A DNA stretch of 64,000 nucleotides from Permianibacter fluminis (GCF_013179735.1 NZ_JABMEG010000001.1:186001-250000), one strand, 5' to 3'; shown: positions 44,531-54,722, numbered from the stretch's first letter. Made by a program: numbers and translations. Notes: generated from the letters alone by a model not told the origin.

Positions 44531-45574
44531 ATGGATGTGCGTGTGACACCAATCAGCATACAACCGTATAGCCCCGCGCTCGCCACCGAGTGGGATGCCT
44601 ACGTCCGCCAACATCCGGATGGCAGCTTTTTCCATCTGGCAGGCTGGCAACGGGTGATGACCGAAGGACTCGGTCACCGCAGCCATTTTCTCTGTGCCCG
44701 ACGCGGCGAGCGACTGGTCGGCGTTTATCCGCTGGCAGAGGTGCGCAGCCTGCTGTTCGGTCACAACCTGGTGGCGCTGCCGTTCTGTGTGTATGGCGGC
44801 ATCCTGAGCGATGATCACGACGTGCAGCAGGCGCTCGATCAGGCAGCCCAACAACTCGCCACGTCACTGCAGGTTGATGCCCTCGAAGTGCGCAACCGCC
44901 AGCCCGTACATGATGATTGGCCGCGCAAATCGCTGCACGTGACCTTTCGCCGCGCCCTGACCGGTGATGCCGAGGCGGATCTGAATGCCATTCCGCGCAA
45001 ACAGCGGGCCATGGTGCGCAAGGCCATCGGCAATGGTCTGGACCACAGCATCGACGAACAGCTGAACGACTTTCTCGACTGCTACGACACCAGTGTCCGC
45101 AATCTCGGCACGCCGGTGTTTCCGCGCCGCTATTTCCGGGTACTGCGCGACGTGTTCGGCGATGATTGTGAGATTCTGACGGTGCGCAAAAACGGCGCCG
45201 CGGTTGCCAGCGTCATGAGTTTCTATTTCCGCGACGAAGTGCTGCCGTACTACGGCGGCGGTGGCATGCTGGCGAGGCAACTGGCCGGCAACGACATGCT
45301 GTATTGGGCGCTGATGAAACACGCCGGTGAGCGTGGCGCCAGACTGTTCGATTACGGCCGCAGCAAAATTGACACCGGCGCTTATCACTTCAAAAAGAAT
45401 TGGGGCTTTGAGCCGCAGCCACTGGCCTACGAATATTTTCTGGTCAAGGCCAAACAGATGCCGGATGTCAATCCGCTCAATCCGAAATACAAACTGTTCA
45501 TCGAGACCTGGAAACGGCTGCCGCTGCCGGTTGCCCGCCTGCTTGGTCCGATGCTGTCGCGGCATCTGGGGTAA
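44531..45574 (+). CDS. FemAB-family XrtA/PEP-CTERM-associated acyltransferase-like protein
   Basis: 347 residues, a double-GNAT FemAB-like protein (TIGR03019 family). N-terminal GNAT block: DGSFFHLAGWQRVMTEG; second block: PRKQRAMVRKAIGNGL, PVFPRRYFRVL and RLFDYGRSKIDTGAYHFKKNWGF. Fem proteins transfer amino acids from aminoacyl-tRNA to peptidoglycan precursors; in exosortase loci the acceptor is unknown. The gene is four bases from exosortase A. Confidence 0.9.
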   Translation: MDVRVTPISIQPYSPALATEWDAYVRQHPDGSFFHLAGWQRVMTEGLGHRSHFLCARRGERLVGVYPLAEVRSLLFGHNLVALPFCVYGGILSDDHDVQQALDQAAQQLATSLQVDALEVRNRQPVHDDWPRKSLHVTFRRALTGDAEADLNAIPRKQRAMVRKAIGNGLDHSIDEQLNDFLDCYDTSVRNLGTPVFPRRYFRVLRDVFGDDCEILTVRKNGAAVASVMSFYFRDEVLPYYGGGGMLARQLAGNDMLYWALMKHAGERGARLFDYGRSKIDTGAYHFKKNWGFEPQPLAYEYFLVKAKQMPDVNPLNPKYKLFIETWKRLPLPVARLLGPMLSRHLG

Positions 45575-45577
45575 ACC

Positions 45578-47089
45578 ATGACCGACGCCACGATACTGCC
45601 TACCCCGAACCAGCCGACCACGTCGTCAGCTTCGCGCTGGGCGAAAGCACTGACGCTGCTGATCGGTTTGATCGTGCTGCTGGTGTTTGCCCAGTGGCAA
45701 CTGGCGCAGGACATGTTTGCCATCTGGTGGCGGTCAAAGACCTTCAATCACTGTCTGGTCATTCCGCTGATCAGCGCTTATCTCGTTTACGAACGCCGGC
45801 AATACGTCACCACGCTGACTCCGCAAGCCAGCGCACTGGGGCTGCTGCTGCTGCTGGCCGCCAGCCTGCTGTTGCTGCTGGCAGAACTCGCCGGCGTTGC
45901 GGTGGCTGCGCATTTTGCGTTTATCCTCAGCGTGCAAGCATTGGTGTGGACGGTGCTCGGTACCGAGATTTGCCGGCGTTTGCTGTTCCCGCTGCTCTAT
46001 CTCTGGTTCATGGTGCCGTTCGGCGAATTTCTGGTGCCGCAGCTGCAGGATGTCACCGCCGACATGGCGGTCTGGTTGCTGCGGCTGTTTGACATTCCGG
46101 TGTTTCGCGATGGTCATTTTATCGCGCTGCCCAACGGCGATTTTCTGGTCGAGGAAGCCTGTAGCGGCATCAATTACCTGATCGCTTCACTGGCGCTCGG
46201 TACCGTCTATGCGTATCTGCAATACCGTTCCTATCGCCGTCGCGCACTGTTTATCGCGCTGAGCACGGTGGTACCGATCATTGCCAATGGCGTGCGCGCG
46301 TTCGGCATCATCCTGACCGCCCACCTGACCAACAACGAATACGCGGTCGGAGTCGATCATCTGATCTACGGCTGGATTTTCTTCGGCGTGGTGATCTTCC
46401 TGCTGTTTGCGCTGGGTCGCAGTTTCTCCGATGGCGGTCCGGACGCACCGGGCGCTGGTAGCAGCACAACCGAACGCCGGAGCCGGCAACCTTACGCCGT
46501 ATTGATCGGCGCGTTGCTGCTGGTCAGTTTGCCGGCAGCGCTGCAGCGCACGGATGCGGCGAACACGGCACCAATGCTGGCCATCACGTCGCTACCGGCA
46601 TCGTGGCAAGTTCAAAGCAGCGAGCCGCTCGGCGCGCAACTGCTCGGCGCCGCTGAGGTGCAAGTGCTGCGCGACGACGAGCTCGAAGTCATCATCGGCT
46701 ATTTTCCGAATGACAGCCGCGGCCATGAACTGGTCAACGACAAACATCGCGTGTACGACAAGCAACGCTGGCGCCGCCTGCAAGCGGATCGCCGGATTGT
46801 GAGCGGCGTAGAAGCTGATGGCCTGCGGCTCGGCAATCCGGCCGGCGAAGCGCTGCTGGTGCACACCCTGTATGTGTTTGCCGACAGCGTGCAAGGCCGG
46901 GACTGGCGCGCCAAGTGGCAGCAAATGCAGGCACGTCTGGCCCGTCGGCCAGCGCCGGCGCTGCACCTGATCGTTGCCCGTGCCAGCAGCATGACCGATG
47001 CCGAGCTGGAGCAACGGCTGGCCGGTTTGCTGCCGGTCTTGCAACAACGCTTGCGAGAATTGGCCGAAGCCGGGAGTGTCACGCCATGA
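45578..47089 (+). CDS. xrtA: Exosortase A with fused EpsI domain
   Basis: 503 residues. The first ~285 form the exosortase integral-membrane core with about eight helices. The catalytic triad is visible: Cys195 in EEACSGINYL, Arg240 in NGVRAFGI, His261 in VDHLIYGW. Residues ~300-503 are the periplasmic EpsI domain (YFPNDSRGHELVNDKHRVYD). The enzyme recognises PEP-CTERM signals on exported proteins and cleaves them, probably with transfer to a surface polymer. The final four bases overlap the next gene (ATGA). Confidence 0.95.
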   Translation: MTDATILPTPNQPTTSSASRWAKALTLLIGLIVLLVFAQWQLAQDMFAIWWRSKTFNHCLVIPLISAYLVYERRQYVTTLTPQASALGLLLLLAASLLLLLAELAGVAVAAHFAFILSVQALVWTVLGTEICRRLLFPLLYLWFMVPFGEFLVPQLQDVTADMAVWLLRLFDIPVFRDGHFIALPNGDFLVEEACSGINYLIASLALGTVYAYLQYRSYRRRALFIALSTVVPIIANGVRAFGIILTAHLTNNEYAVGVDHLIYGWIFFGVVIFLLFALGRSFSDGGPDAPGAGSSTTERRSRQPYAVLIGALLLVSLPAALQRTDAANTAPMLAITSLPASWQVQSSEPLGAQLLGAAEVQVLRDDELEVIIGYFPNDSRGHELVNDKHRVYDKQRWRRLQADRRIVSGVEADGLRLGNPAGEALLVHTLYVFADSVQGRDWRAKWQQMQARLARRPAPALHLIVARASSMTDAELEQRLAGLLPVLQQRLRELAEAGSVTP

Positions 47090-48213
47090 CCGAACCGCGG
47101 CCGTTATTGGCGCACGTGCTGTTCCGGTTCGCGGTCGGCGGTCTGGAAAATGGCGTCGTCAACCTGATCAATCATTTGCCGACCGGCCGTTATCGGCACG
47201 TCATCATCTGCGTGACCGATCACGATCCGGAATTCGCGCGCCGGCTGCAGCGTAGCGATGTCCAAATTTTCGAATTGAAAAAACAGCCGGGACTTGATCT
47301 CGCGGTCTGGTGGCGGCTGTACAAATTGCTGCGCCAGTTGCAGCCGGACTTGATCCACACCCGCAATCTGTCGGCACTGGAAGCGCTGCTGCCGTCGTGG
47401 CTGGCCGGCGTGCCGGCGCGGCTGCACAGCGAACACGGTCGCGATGTCGGCGATCTCGATGGCCGCAACAAGCGCTATCAAATGTTGCGCCGCTGGCTGT
47501 TGCCGCTGGCGCAAACCGTGGTGGCGCTGTCGCAGGATTTGGGCGGGTATTTGCGCGACTCGGTCGGCATCGCCAGCGACAAGGTCCGGGTGATCTGCAA
47601 CGGTGTCGATTGCGATCGGTTCACGCCGGCCAATACCGGTCAGCGCGACGAGGTGCTGCGCTTCATCAGCGTCGGTCGTTTGCAGGACGTCAAGGATCCG
47701 CTCAATGTGCTGCGGGCCTTTGCCGCCATCCGGCAATTGCGACCGCAACAGCCCATGCAGCTTGAGCTGGTGGGTGACGGGCCGCTGCTGGACGCTTGCC
47801 GCCAGTTTGTCGAAGCGCTTGGCCTGCGTGACTGTGTGCAACTGCCCGGCGCCGCCAGTGATGTCGCCCAGCGCCTGCGTCACGCTGATGTTTTTCTGCT
47901 TGGCTCCCGCGCCGAAGGCATTTCCAATACCGTGCTGGAAGCAATGGCCAGCGGCTTGCCAGTCGTGGCTACCCGGGTCGGTGGCAACGCCGAATTGGTG
48001 GTCGACGGCGAAACCGGTTTTCTGGTGCCGGCCGAGCAACCGGAAGCGCTGGCCGCAGCATTGCGGCGTTATGTCGATGACCGCGCCTTGCTTGGTCGTC
48101 ATGGTGTTGCGGCGCGCGCGCGCGCCGTTGCCGAATTCAGTCTGGCGGGCATGATGGAGCGCTATCAGGCGCTGTACGATCAATTGCTCGCTGCTCATCC
48201 AAAAGGAATTTGA
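47086..48213 (+). CDS. TIGR03088-type XrtA-system glycosyltransferase (GT4)
   Basis: 375 residues from the ATG at 47086. Start is LAHVLFRFAVGGLENGVVNL, the donor-side Rossmann domain has VGDGPLLDACRQF, and the GT4 motif is SRAEGISNTVLEAMASGLPVV. The GGLENGVVN phrase is typical of the PEP-CTERM/XrtA family. Retaining transferase, cytoplasmic or membrane associated, adding one sugar to the lipid-linked repeat unit. Coupled to exosortase A. Confidence 0.92.
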   Translation: MTEPRPLLAHVLFRFAVGGLENGVVNLINHLPTGRYRHVIICVTDHDPEFARRLQRSDVQIFELKKQPGLDLAVWWRLYKLLRQLQPDLIHTRNLSALEALLPSWLAGVPARLHSEHGRDVGDLDGRNKRYQMLRRWLLPLAQTVVALSQDLGGYLRDSVGIASDKVRVICNGVDCDRFTPANTGQRDEVLRFISVGRLQDVKDPLNVLRAFAAIRQLRPQQPMQLELVGDGPLLDACRQFVEALGLRDCVQLPGAASDVAQRLRHADVFLLGSRAEGISNTVLEAMASGLPVVATRVGGNAELVVDGETGFLVPAEQPEALAAALRRYVDDRALLGRHGVAARARAVAEFSLAGMMERYQALYDQLLAAHPKGI

Positions 48214-48217
48214 CGCT

Positions 48218-50116
48218 ATGTGCGGTATTGCCGGTCTGTTTCACCTGCGCACGCCCGGAACGGTGGACGAGGGCTTGTTGCGTCGGATGACCGACAGCAT
48301 TGTCCATCGTGGCCCGGACGAATCCGGTCTGTATATCGGCCGCGGCGTTGGTCTGGGTCACCGCCGCCTGTCGATCATCGATCTGGCCTCCGGCCAGCAA
48401 CCGATGTACAGCGACGACAAGAAAGTGGTCATCGTCTTCAACGGTGAAATCTACAACTTTCTTGATCTGCAGAAAGAGTTGATGCGGGCCGGCCATCACT
48501 TTCACACGCACTCCGATACCGAGGTGTTGTTGCACGCCTGGCTGGAATGGGGTGAAGACTGCGTGCGCCGCTTGCGCGGCATGTTTGCCTTCGCCATTTT
48601 TGACAGCCGGCATGACTGCCTTTTTCTGGCCCGTGATCACATGGGCAAGAAGCCGCTGTACTACGCCGAGCTGCAAACCGGCGAAGTGATTTTCGGCAGC
48701 GAAATGAAAGTGCTGCTGACTCACCCGGCCATGGTGCGCAAACTCGACCCGATCGCCGTCGAAGATTATTTCGCCTACGGCTACGTGCCCGAACCGCGAA
48801 CGATTTTTGTCAATGCGAAAAAGCTGCCACCGGCCTCGACTTTGCTCATCACCCGCGACCGGGTCAACAGCCCGAAAGTCATCTGGGATGTGCCGTTTGA
48901 ACCGGTTGCCGTCGCCAGTGCCGCTGCGGCCCGCGATGAACTGGCTGAGCGGCTGCAGGAAGCGGTACGCGTGCGGCTGATGGCCGAAGTGCCGCTCGGC
49001 GCGTTTCTCTCGGGCGGCGTCGATTCCAGCGCTGTCGTCGCGATGATGGCAAAAGAAAGTCGCGAGCCGGTCAACACCTGCTCGATCAGTTTTGGCGACC
49101 CCAAGTTCAACGAGTCTGAATACGCCAACCAGATCGCCCAGCGTTACCATACCAATCACAGCGTCCGCCAAGTTGACCCGGAAGATTTTTCGCTGATCGA
49201 CGAACTGGCCCGGCTCTACGACGAGCCCTACGCCGACAGCTCGGCACTGCCGACTTATCGGGTCTGTCAGCTGGCACGTGAACGGGTCACCGTGGCGCTG
49301 TCGGGTGACGGTGGTGACGAAAACCTCGCCGGTTATCGCCGCTACCTCTGGCACATGCGGGAAGAGCGGGTCCGTCAGCGGCTACCGCTCGGTCTGCGCA
49401 AAAATGTCTTCGGCTTTCTCGGCAAGGTCTACCCGAAACTGGATTTCGCACCGCGCTTCATCCGGGCCAAGGCGACCTTCCAAGGTCTGGCACGTGACAG
49501 CGTTGAGGCCTATTTTCACGCGGTCAGTATTTTCAAGGATGACATGCGCCGGGATCTGTTCAGCCCGCAACTGAAATCGACGCTGCAAGGTTATGGCGCG
49601 CTCGAAGTCATGCGCGCGCATGCTGCCAACGCGCCGACCGAGCACCCGCTGTCACTGATCCAGTATCTCGACATGAAAACCTATCTGGTCGGCGACATTC
49701 TGACCAAGGTCGACCGCGCCTCGATGGCGCACGCGCTCGAGGTGCGGGTACCGTTCCTTGATGTCCGCTTTGTCGAATGGATGTCGGGTCTGCCGCCCGA
49801 ATTGAAACTGCACGACGGTGAAGGCAAATATCTGCTCAAGCAGGCCATGGCGCCGCATCTGCCGCATGACTTGATGTACCGCAAGAAAATGGGCTTCGCC
49901 GTGCCGCTGGCCAGCTGGTTCCGCGGCCCCCTGCGCGAACGCATCCGCAATGAACTGTTGACCGGACCACTGGCGGAAAGCGGTCTGTTCAACCGGCAAT
50001 ATCTGCAAACCCTACTCGATCAACATCAGTCCGGGCTGCGTGACTTCAGCGCACCGTTGTGGACGCTGATGATGTTCGCCCGCTTCCTGGCCAATACGTC
50101 GCCGGAGTCGGTCTAA
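48218..50116 (+). CDS. XrtA-system amidotransferase (asparagine synthase-like)
   Basis: 632 residues, TIGR03108-like. The N-terminal glutaminase starts at Cys2 (MCGIAGLFHLRT) with VHRGPDESG and VFNGEIYNF; the synthase domain has the PP-loop LSGGVDSSAVVAMM and LSGDGGDENLAGYRRY. It should activate a carboxylate by adenylation and amidate it with glutamine-derived ammonia. In exosortase loci the substrate is thought to be a sugar carboxylate, not aspartate. Followed by a second AsnB-like gene after two bases. Confidence 0.93.
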   Translation: MCGIAGLFHLRTPGTVDEGLLRRMTDSIVHRGPDESGLYIGRGVGLGHRRLSIIDLASGQQPMYSDDKKVVIVFNGEIYNFLDLQKELMRAGHHFHTHSDTEVLLHAWLEWGEDCVRRLRGMFAFAIFDSRHDCLFLARDHMGKKPLYYAELQTGEVIFGSEMKVLLTHPAMVRKLDPIAVEDYFAYGYVPEPRTIFVNAKKLPPASTLLITRDRVNSPKVIWDVPFEPVAVASAAAARDELAERLQEAVRVRLMAEVPLGAFLSGGVDSSAVVAMMAKESREPVNTCSISFGDPKFNESEYANQIAQRYHTNHSVRQVDPEDFSLIDELARLYDEPYADSSALPTYRVCQLARERVTVALSGDGGDENLAGYRRYLWHMREERVRQRLPLGLRKNVFGFLGKVYPKLDFAPRFIRAKATFQGLARDSVEAYFHAVSIFKDDMRRDLFSPQLKSTLQGYGALEVMRAHAANAPTEHPLSLIQYLDMKTYLVGDILTKVDRASMAHALEVRVPFLDVRFVEWMSGLPPELKLHDGEGKYLLKQAMAPHLPHDLMYRKKMGFAVPLASWFRGPLRERIRNELLTGPLAESGLFNRQYLQTLLDQHQSGLRDFSAPLWTLMMFARFLANTSPESV

Positions 50117-50118
50117 TC

Positions 50119-52056
50119 ATGTGCGGCATTTACGGACAACTGCGGTTTGACGGCCAGACGGTTCCGCGCGAGCGTTTGACCGCGATGGGCAATGCGATGA
50201 TCCATCGCGGCCCCGACGATGAAGGCGCCTTTACTGACGGTCCGATTGGCATCGGCATGCGCCGGCTGTCGATCATCGATCTGAACGGTGGCCACCAGCC
50301 ATTTGTCGCCGAAGCCGGCAAGCTGGCGCTGGTTGCCAATGGCGAGGTTTACAATTTTCAGGCCTTGCGCCGTGAACTGGAAGCAGCCGGCCACGTGTTC
50401 CGCTCGCACTCCGATTGCGAAACGATCCTCTGGGGTTATCTGCAATGGGGTCTCGACACGCTGCTGCAAAAGCTGAACGGCATGTATGCGTTCGCGTTGT
50501 GGGATGGCCGCAGCGAACAATTGATCGTCGCCCGTGATCGCATCGGCATCAAACCGCTGTATTACCATTTTGATGGCAAGTCCTTCAGCTTTGCTTCGGA
50601 AGCCAAAAGCCTGTTCCCGGTCGGCATCCGGCCGGAGTTGAACAAGGACGCTTTGCCGGCCTATCTGTCATTGGGTTATGTGCCCGCGCCGCAGACGCTG
50701 TTTGCCGGCATCCAGAAATTGCCGGTGGCCACGGTCGCCATCATCAAGGCCGGCGAACTCCGGCTAAAAAATTACTGGTCGATTGGCAGTTCACTGGCGA
50801 CGTACAGTGAAAACGAGTGGCAGGAAAAAGTTCGCGCCGAACTGGATCGCGCCATCGCGATGCAGATGGTGGCCGACGTTCCGCTCGGTGCGTTCCTGTC
50901 CGGCGGCATCGACTCCAGCGCTGTCGTGGCTTACATGGCCAAGCACGCCAGCGGCCCGGTCAAAACCTACGCGATCGGTTTCGATGGCGATGCCGCCAGC
51001 CGTTACTACAACGAGCTGCCGTATGCGCGCAAAGTCGCCGAATTGTTTGGCACCGAGCACCACGAAATTCTGGTCAAGCCGGATGTCGCCCGGTTGCTGC
51101 CGCAGTTGCTGTGGCAACTTGATGAACCCATGGCCGACTCGGCTTTTCTGACCACCTATCTGGTGTCGGAATTTGCCCGCCGCGATGTCACCGTGATCCT
51201 GAGCGGGGTTGGCGGCGACGAATTGTTCGGTGGTTATCGCCGTTATCTTGGCGAACACTATGCCGGCCGCTATCAGAAACTGCCGGCCATGGCTCGTAGT
51301 GGCTTGCGCGCCATTGCCAAGCGGTTGCCATCGGATCGCCATAATCGCTGGTTGGATCTGGCCCGGCTGGCACGCGGTTTCATTCTGTCGGCCGACATGC
51401 CGTTTGAAGATCGCTACCGCAGCTACGTTCAGGTGTTCGCGCCGGACGCCATCAGCGCCCTGCTGGCCAAGGACGCCGGCGGCCATAAGTCACACAACAG
51501 CCGCGATCCGGTGCACGAGGCTTTTGCCCGCGCCAACAACCCGGACCACATCAACCGTCTGCTGCAAGTCGACGCGCAAACGCAGCTGCCGGACGATCTG
51601 CTGCTGCTGACCGACAAGATGAGCATGGCGGTGTCGCTGGAATGTCGGGTGCCGTTGCTGGATCATGAGCTGCTGGAGCTGGCCGCCAGCATGCCGGCCT
51701 CGATCAAGGTCCGCGGCGGCGAACTGAAATCGCTGCTGAAAAAATCGCTGCGTGGGCTGTTGCCGGACGAAATCCTGTATCGCAAGAAGCGCGGTTTTGG
51801 CGCGCCGATGGGCGCCTGGCTGCGCGGCCAGTTGCTGCCGCTGATGCAGCAGGTGTTGTCAGCAGAAACCGTTGCCGCCCGCGGCCTGTTTGATCCGGCG
51901 GCGGTGCAACGGGTCATGCAGGAGCATTTGAGCCAGCAGGCCGATCACACCGATCACCTGCAGGCGCTGCTGAATCTGGAATTGTGGTGTCGCCTGTATC
52001 TCGATGGTCACAGCGTCGAGCAGGTGAAAGAAGATTTGCTGAAAGTCGCTGCCTGA
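50119..52056 (+). CDS. asnB: Second asparagine synthase-like amidotransferase
   Basis: 645 residues from the ATG at 50119 (MCGIYGQLRF), with catalytic Cys2 intact. Glutaminase: IHRGPDDEG and VANGEVYNF. Synthetase: PP-loop FLSGGIDSSAVVAYM, LSGVGGDELFGGYRRY, and CRVPLLDHELLELA. It is clearly divergent from the preceding paralogue (GVGGDELFGG against GDGGDENLAG) and so is not a recent duplicate. Two amidotransferases side by side suggest two amidation steps, or that one makes asparagine. Start spaced two bases from the upstream stop. Confidence 0.93.
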   Translation: MCGIYGQLRFDGQTVPRERLTAMGNAMIHRGPDDEGAFTDGPIGIGMRRLSIIDLNGGHQPFVAEAGKLALVANGEVYNFQALRRELEAAGHVFRSHSDCETILWGYLQWGLDTLLQKLNGMYAFALWDGRSEQLIVARDRIGIKPLYYHFDGKSFSFASEAKSLFPVGIRPELNKDALPAYLSLGYVPAPQTLFAGIQKLPVATVAIIKAGELRLKNYWSIGSSLATYSENEWQEKVRAELDRAIAMQMVADVPLGAFLSGGIDSSAVVAYMAKHASGPVKTYAIGFDGDAASRYYNELPYARKVAELFGTEHHEILVKPDVARLLPQLLWQLDEPMADSAFLTTYLVSEFARRDVTVILSGVGGDELFGGYRRYLGEHYAGRYQKLPAMARSGLRAIAKRLPSDRHNRWLDLARLARGFILSADMPFEDRYRSYVQVFAPDAISALLAKDAGGHKSHNSRDPVHEAFARANNPDHINRLLQVDAQTQLPDDLLLLTDKMSMAVSLECRVPLLDHELLELAASMPASIKVRGGELKSLLKKSLRGLLPDEILYRKKRGFGAPMGAWLRGQLLPLMQQVLSAETVAARGLFDPAAVQRVMQEHLSQQADHTDHLQALLNLELWCRLYLDGHSVEQVKEDLLKVAA

Positions 52057-52080
52057 CGCGACTGCGTTGACGAGTTCGCC

Positions 52081-53304
52081 ATGAAAATTCTGTATGTCTG
52101 TCACCGATTCCCGTTCCCGCCCAAGCGCGGTGGCAAGATTCGGCCGTTCAACATGATCAAGCATCTGTCGCAGCAGCATGAAGTGCATGTCTGCTCGCTG
52201 GCGCGCTCCGCCGCCGAGGCCGATGAAGGCAAAGGTCTGCGCGAGTTCTGTGCTCATACCGAATGCGCGGTGGTCAGCAAGCCCTGGCAAACGCTGCGGA
52301 TGATTATTCGATTACCGGTGCCGACGCCGTCGTCGATGGGCTATTTCTATTCTCCCGAATTGAAGCAACGCATCAGGCAACTGCATGCCGAACATCGCTA
52401 TGACCTGATTTTCGTCCACTGCTCGTCTGTCGCCCAGTATGTCGAAGATATTGACGACGCAGTCAAGGTGCTCGATTTCGGTGACATGGATTCCCAGAAG
52501 TGGCTGGAGTATGCCCACTACAAACCGTTCCCGCTGAATCTCGGTTACTGGTGGGAAGGCAAGAAAATGGAGCGGGCCGAGCGCCGGCTCAGCCGCAAAT
52601 TTGATTACTGCACGGCCACCACCCGCATGGAGCTGGCGACGCTGCGCGAGCTGTCGCCGGGGCTGGCCAGCGACTGGTTTCCGAACGGCGTCAACAGCAG
52701 CGTGTTCGCACCGGACGGCAGCGATTACGACGACGACACCATCAGCTTTATCGGCCGGATGGACTACTACCCAAACCAGGAATGCATGGTGCGTTTCTGC
52801 AAGGACGTGCTGCCGAAAATCCAGGCCGTGCGGCCAAGTGCCAAGCTGGTCATCGTTGGCGCCGATCCCAGCGCGGAAATTCGCGCACTGGGCAAACTGC
52901 CGGGCGTCATCGTGACCGGCTCGGTGCCGGAAGTGCAACCCTATGTCCGGCGTTCGGCCGTGATGGTGGCGCCGCTTGCCATCGCCCGCGGCACCCAGAA
53001 CAAGATTCTCGAAGCGCTGGCGATGGGCGTGCCGGTGGTGACCAGTTCGCTGGCGGCCGATGGTGTCGATTGCGTTGCCGGTGAACATTTGCTGGTCGCT
53101 GACAGCGCCAATGACATCGCAGCGGCGGTGCTCAGCCTGATGCAGGATCGCAACAAGCGTCAGCAACTGGCTGAAGCCGGTCGGGCCCGCATGTTGTCGC
53201 ATCACCACTGGCCGCAATCGATGCTGCGACTGGATGCGATACTGGCCGAAGCGCAGAAGCAGGCCAGCCTGCGACGCGGCAACGCGGCACCAGCCAGGGC
53301 TTGA
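52081..53304 (+). CDS. TIGR03087-type XrtA-system glycosyltransferase
   Basis: 407 residues. Opens MKILYVCHRFPFPPKRGGKIRPFNMIK-like, with DFGDMDSQKWLEYA mid-N-domain, and the GT4 C-domain FIGRMDYYPNQECM, VIVGADPSAEIR, and ARGTQNKILEALAMGVPVV. These features match the PEP-CTERM system family. Adds a sugar to the repeat unit. Followed by a 79-base AT-rich spacer with T runs (TTTTTTTAAAGTTTTTTT), the largest break in this part of the locus. Confidence 0.92.
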   Translation: MKILYVCHRFPFPPKRGGKIRPFNMIKHLSQQHEVHVCSLARSAAEADEGKGLREFCAHTECAVVSKPWQTLRMIIRLPVPTPSSMGYFYSPELKQRIRQLHAEHRYDLIFVHCSSVAQYVEDIDDAVKVLDFGDMDSQKWLEYAHYKPFPLNLGYWWEGKKMERAERRLSRKFDYCTATTRMELATLRELSPGLASDWFPNGVNSSVFAPDGSDYDDDTISFIGRMDYYPNQECMVRFCKDVLPKIQAVRPSAKLVIVGADPSAEIRALGKLPGVIVTGSVPEVQPYVRRSAVMVAPLAIARGTQNKILEALAMGVPVVTSSLAADGVDCVAGEHLLVADSANDIAAAVLSLMQDRNKRQQLAEAGRARMLSHHHWPQSMLRLDAILAEAQKQASLRRGNAAPARA

Positions 53305-53383
53305 GTTTACTCATTTTTTTAAAGTTTTTTTCCCGGTCGTTGCCGCAGGCAGCCGACCGATACTGTGAACAGGGAAGCGCATC

Positions 53384-54700
53384 ATGAATATCAGTATTTT
53401 TGGTCTCGGTTATGTTGGCGCGGTATCGCTGGCCTGTCTGGCCCGTGACGGTCACCGTGTTTTTGGTGTCGATATCGATCCGCACAAGCTGGCGCTGATC
53501 CGCAGCGGCAAATCGCCGATTGTCGAGGAAGGCATTCAGGAGCTGATGGCGCAGGTCATCAGCAGTGGCCGCGCCACCGTTACCGATCAGGTCAGCGAAG
53601 CGCTGCGTGAAACCGATTTGTCGTTCATCTGCGTCGGCACACCGTCATCGTATAACGGCAGCCAGGATCAGGGTGCCCTGCTCAGCATCGCCCGCCAGTT
53701 TGGTGAAGCGCTGAAAAACAAAGACCGGCACCATGTCTTCATCTTCCGTTCAACGGTGGTGCCCGGCACGGTCGAAGAGTTGCTGGTACCGCTCATCGAG
53801 CAGCAGTCTGGCAAGAAGCGCAATGTCGATTTCTCGGTTGGCTTCCAACCGGAATTCCTGCGCGAGGGAAGCTCGATCAAGGATTACGACAAACCGCCGT
53901 TCACCATCATCGGCACCGACTCCGATCGGGCCACAGAAGTGCTGAAGGATCTGTTCGGCCACCTGCCCTGCCAGTTCAACCGCACCAGCATTCGCACCGC
54001 CGAAATGGTCAAGTACTGCTGCAACAACTTCCACGCGCTGAAGATCACCTTCGCCAACGAAGTCGCGCGCCTGTGCGAGCCGTTGAAGGTCAATCCGTTT
54101 GAAGTGATGGAACTGGTTTGCCAGGACAAGCAGCTGAATATCTCGACTGCCTATCTTCGTCCGGGTTTTGCCTTCGGCGGTTCCTGTCTGCCAAAAGATC
54201 TGCGCGCGACCATGTACATGGCCAAAAACCACGACATCGATCTGCCGCTGACCGGCAGCATGTTGCCGTCGAACCGCGTGCATATTGATCACGCCATCAA
54301 CAAGGTGTTGTCACTCGGCTCGCGCAAAGTCGCGCTGGTCGGTCTCGCCTTCAAACCGGGTACTGATGATTTGCGCGAAAGCCCGCTGGTGACGCTGGCC
54401 GAGCGCCTGCTCGGCAAGGGCGTCAATCTGGCGGTGTATGACGGTGAAGTGCATCTGTCGCGGCTGCTCGGCGCCAACAAGCGTTACATCGAGGAACATA
54501 TTCCGCATATCGGCGAACTGCTGCGGCCGACCCTGGAAGAAGTGGTCGCACACGCTGACGTGCTGATCCTCGGCAGCGGCGACAAGCAGGTGCACGCGGA
54601 ACTGAAACCCTTGCTGAAAGCCCAGCACAAACTGATCGATCTGGCGCCGCTGAAAGACATCAGCGATCTGCCCTGTCAGTACCTCGGTCTGGCCTGGTAA
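53384..54700 (+). CDS. GDP-mannose/UDP-glucose 6-dehydrogenase, AlgD-like
   Basis: 438 residues, against 436 in Pseudomonas AlgD. NAD site FGLGYVGAVSLACLA, SFICVGTPS, FRSTVVPGTV, KYCCNNFHALKITFANE, and catalytic Cys268 in FGGSCLPKD, then LAFKPGTDDLRESPLV. The NFHALKITFANE and KPGTDDLRESPL blocks resemble AlgD more than UDP-glucose dehydrogenases. It would oxidise C6 of an NDP-sugar to the uronic acid, giving the polymer carboxylates. Those are the natural substrate for the two amidotransferases just upstream. Confidence 0.9.
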   Translation: MNISIFGLGYVGAVSLACLARDGHRVFGVDIDPHKLALIRSGKSPIVEEGIQELMAQVISSGRATVTDQVSEALRETDLSFICVGTPSSYNGSQDQGALLSIARQFGEALKNKDRHHVFIFRSTVVPGTVEELLVPLIEQQSGKKRNVDFSVGFQPEFLREGSSIKDYDKPPFTIIGTDSDRATEVLKDLFGHLPCQFNRTSIRTAEMVKYCCNNFHALKITFANEVARLCEPLKVNPFEVMELVCQDKQLNISTAYLRPGFAFGGSCLPKDLRATMYMAKNHDIDLPLTGSMLPSNRVHIDHAINKVLSLGSRKVALVGLAFKPGTDDLRESPLVTLAERLLGKGVNLAVYDGEVHLSRLLGANKRYIEEHIPHIGELLRPTLEEVVAHADVLILGSGDKQVHAELKPLLKAQHKLIDLAPLKDISDLPCQYLGLAW

Positions 54701-54722
54701 GACCGCGACGGACGCCATCGCC

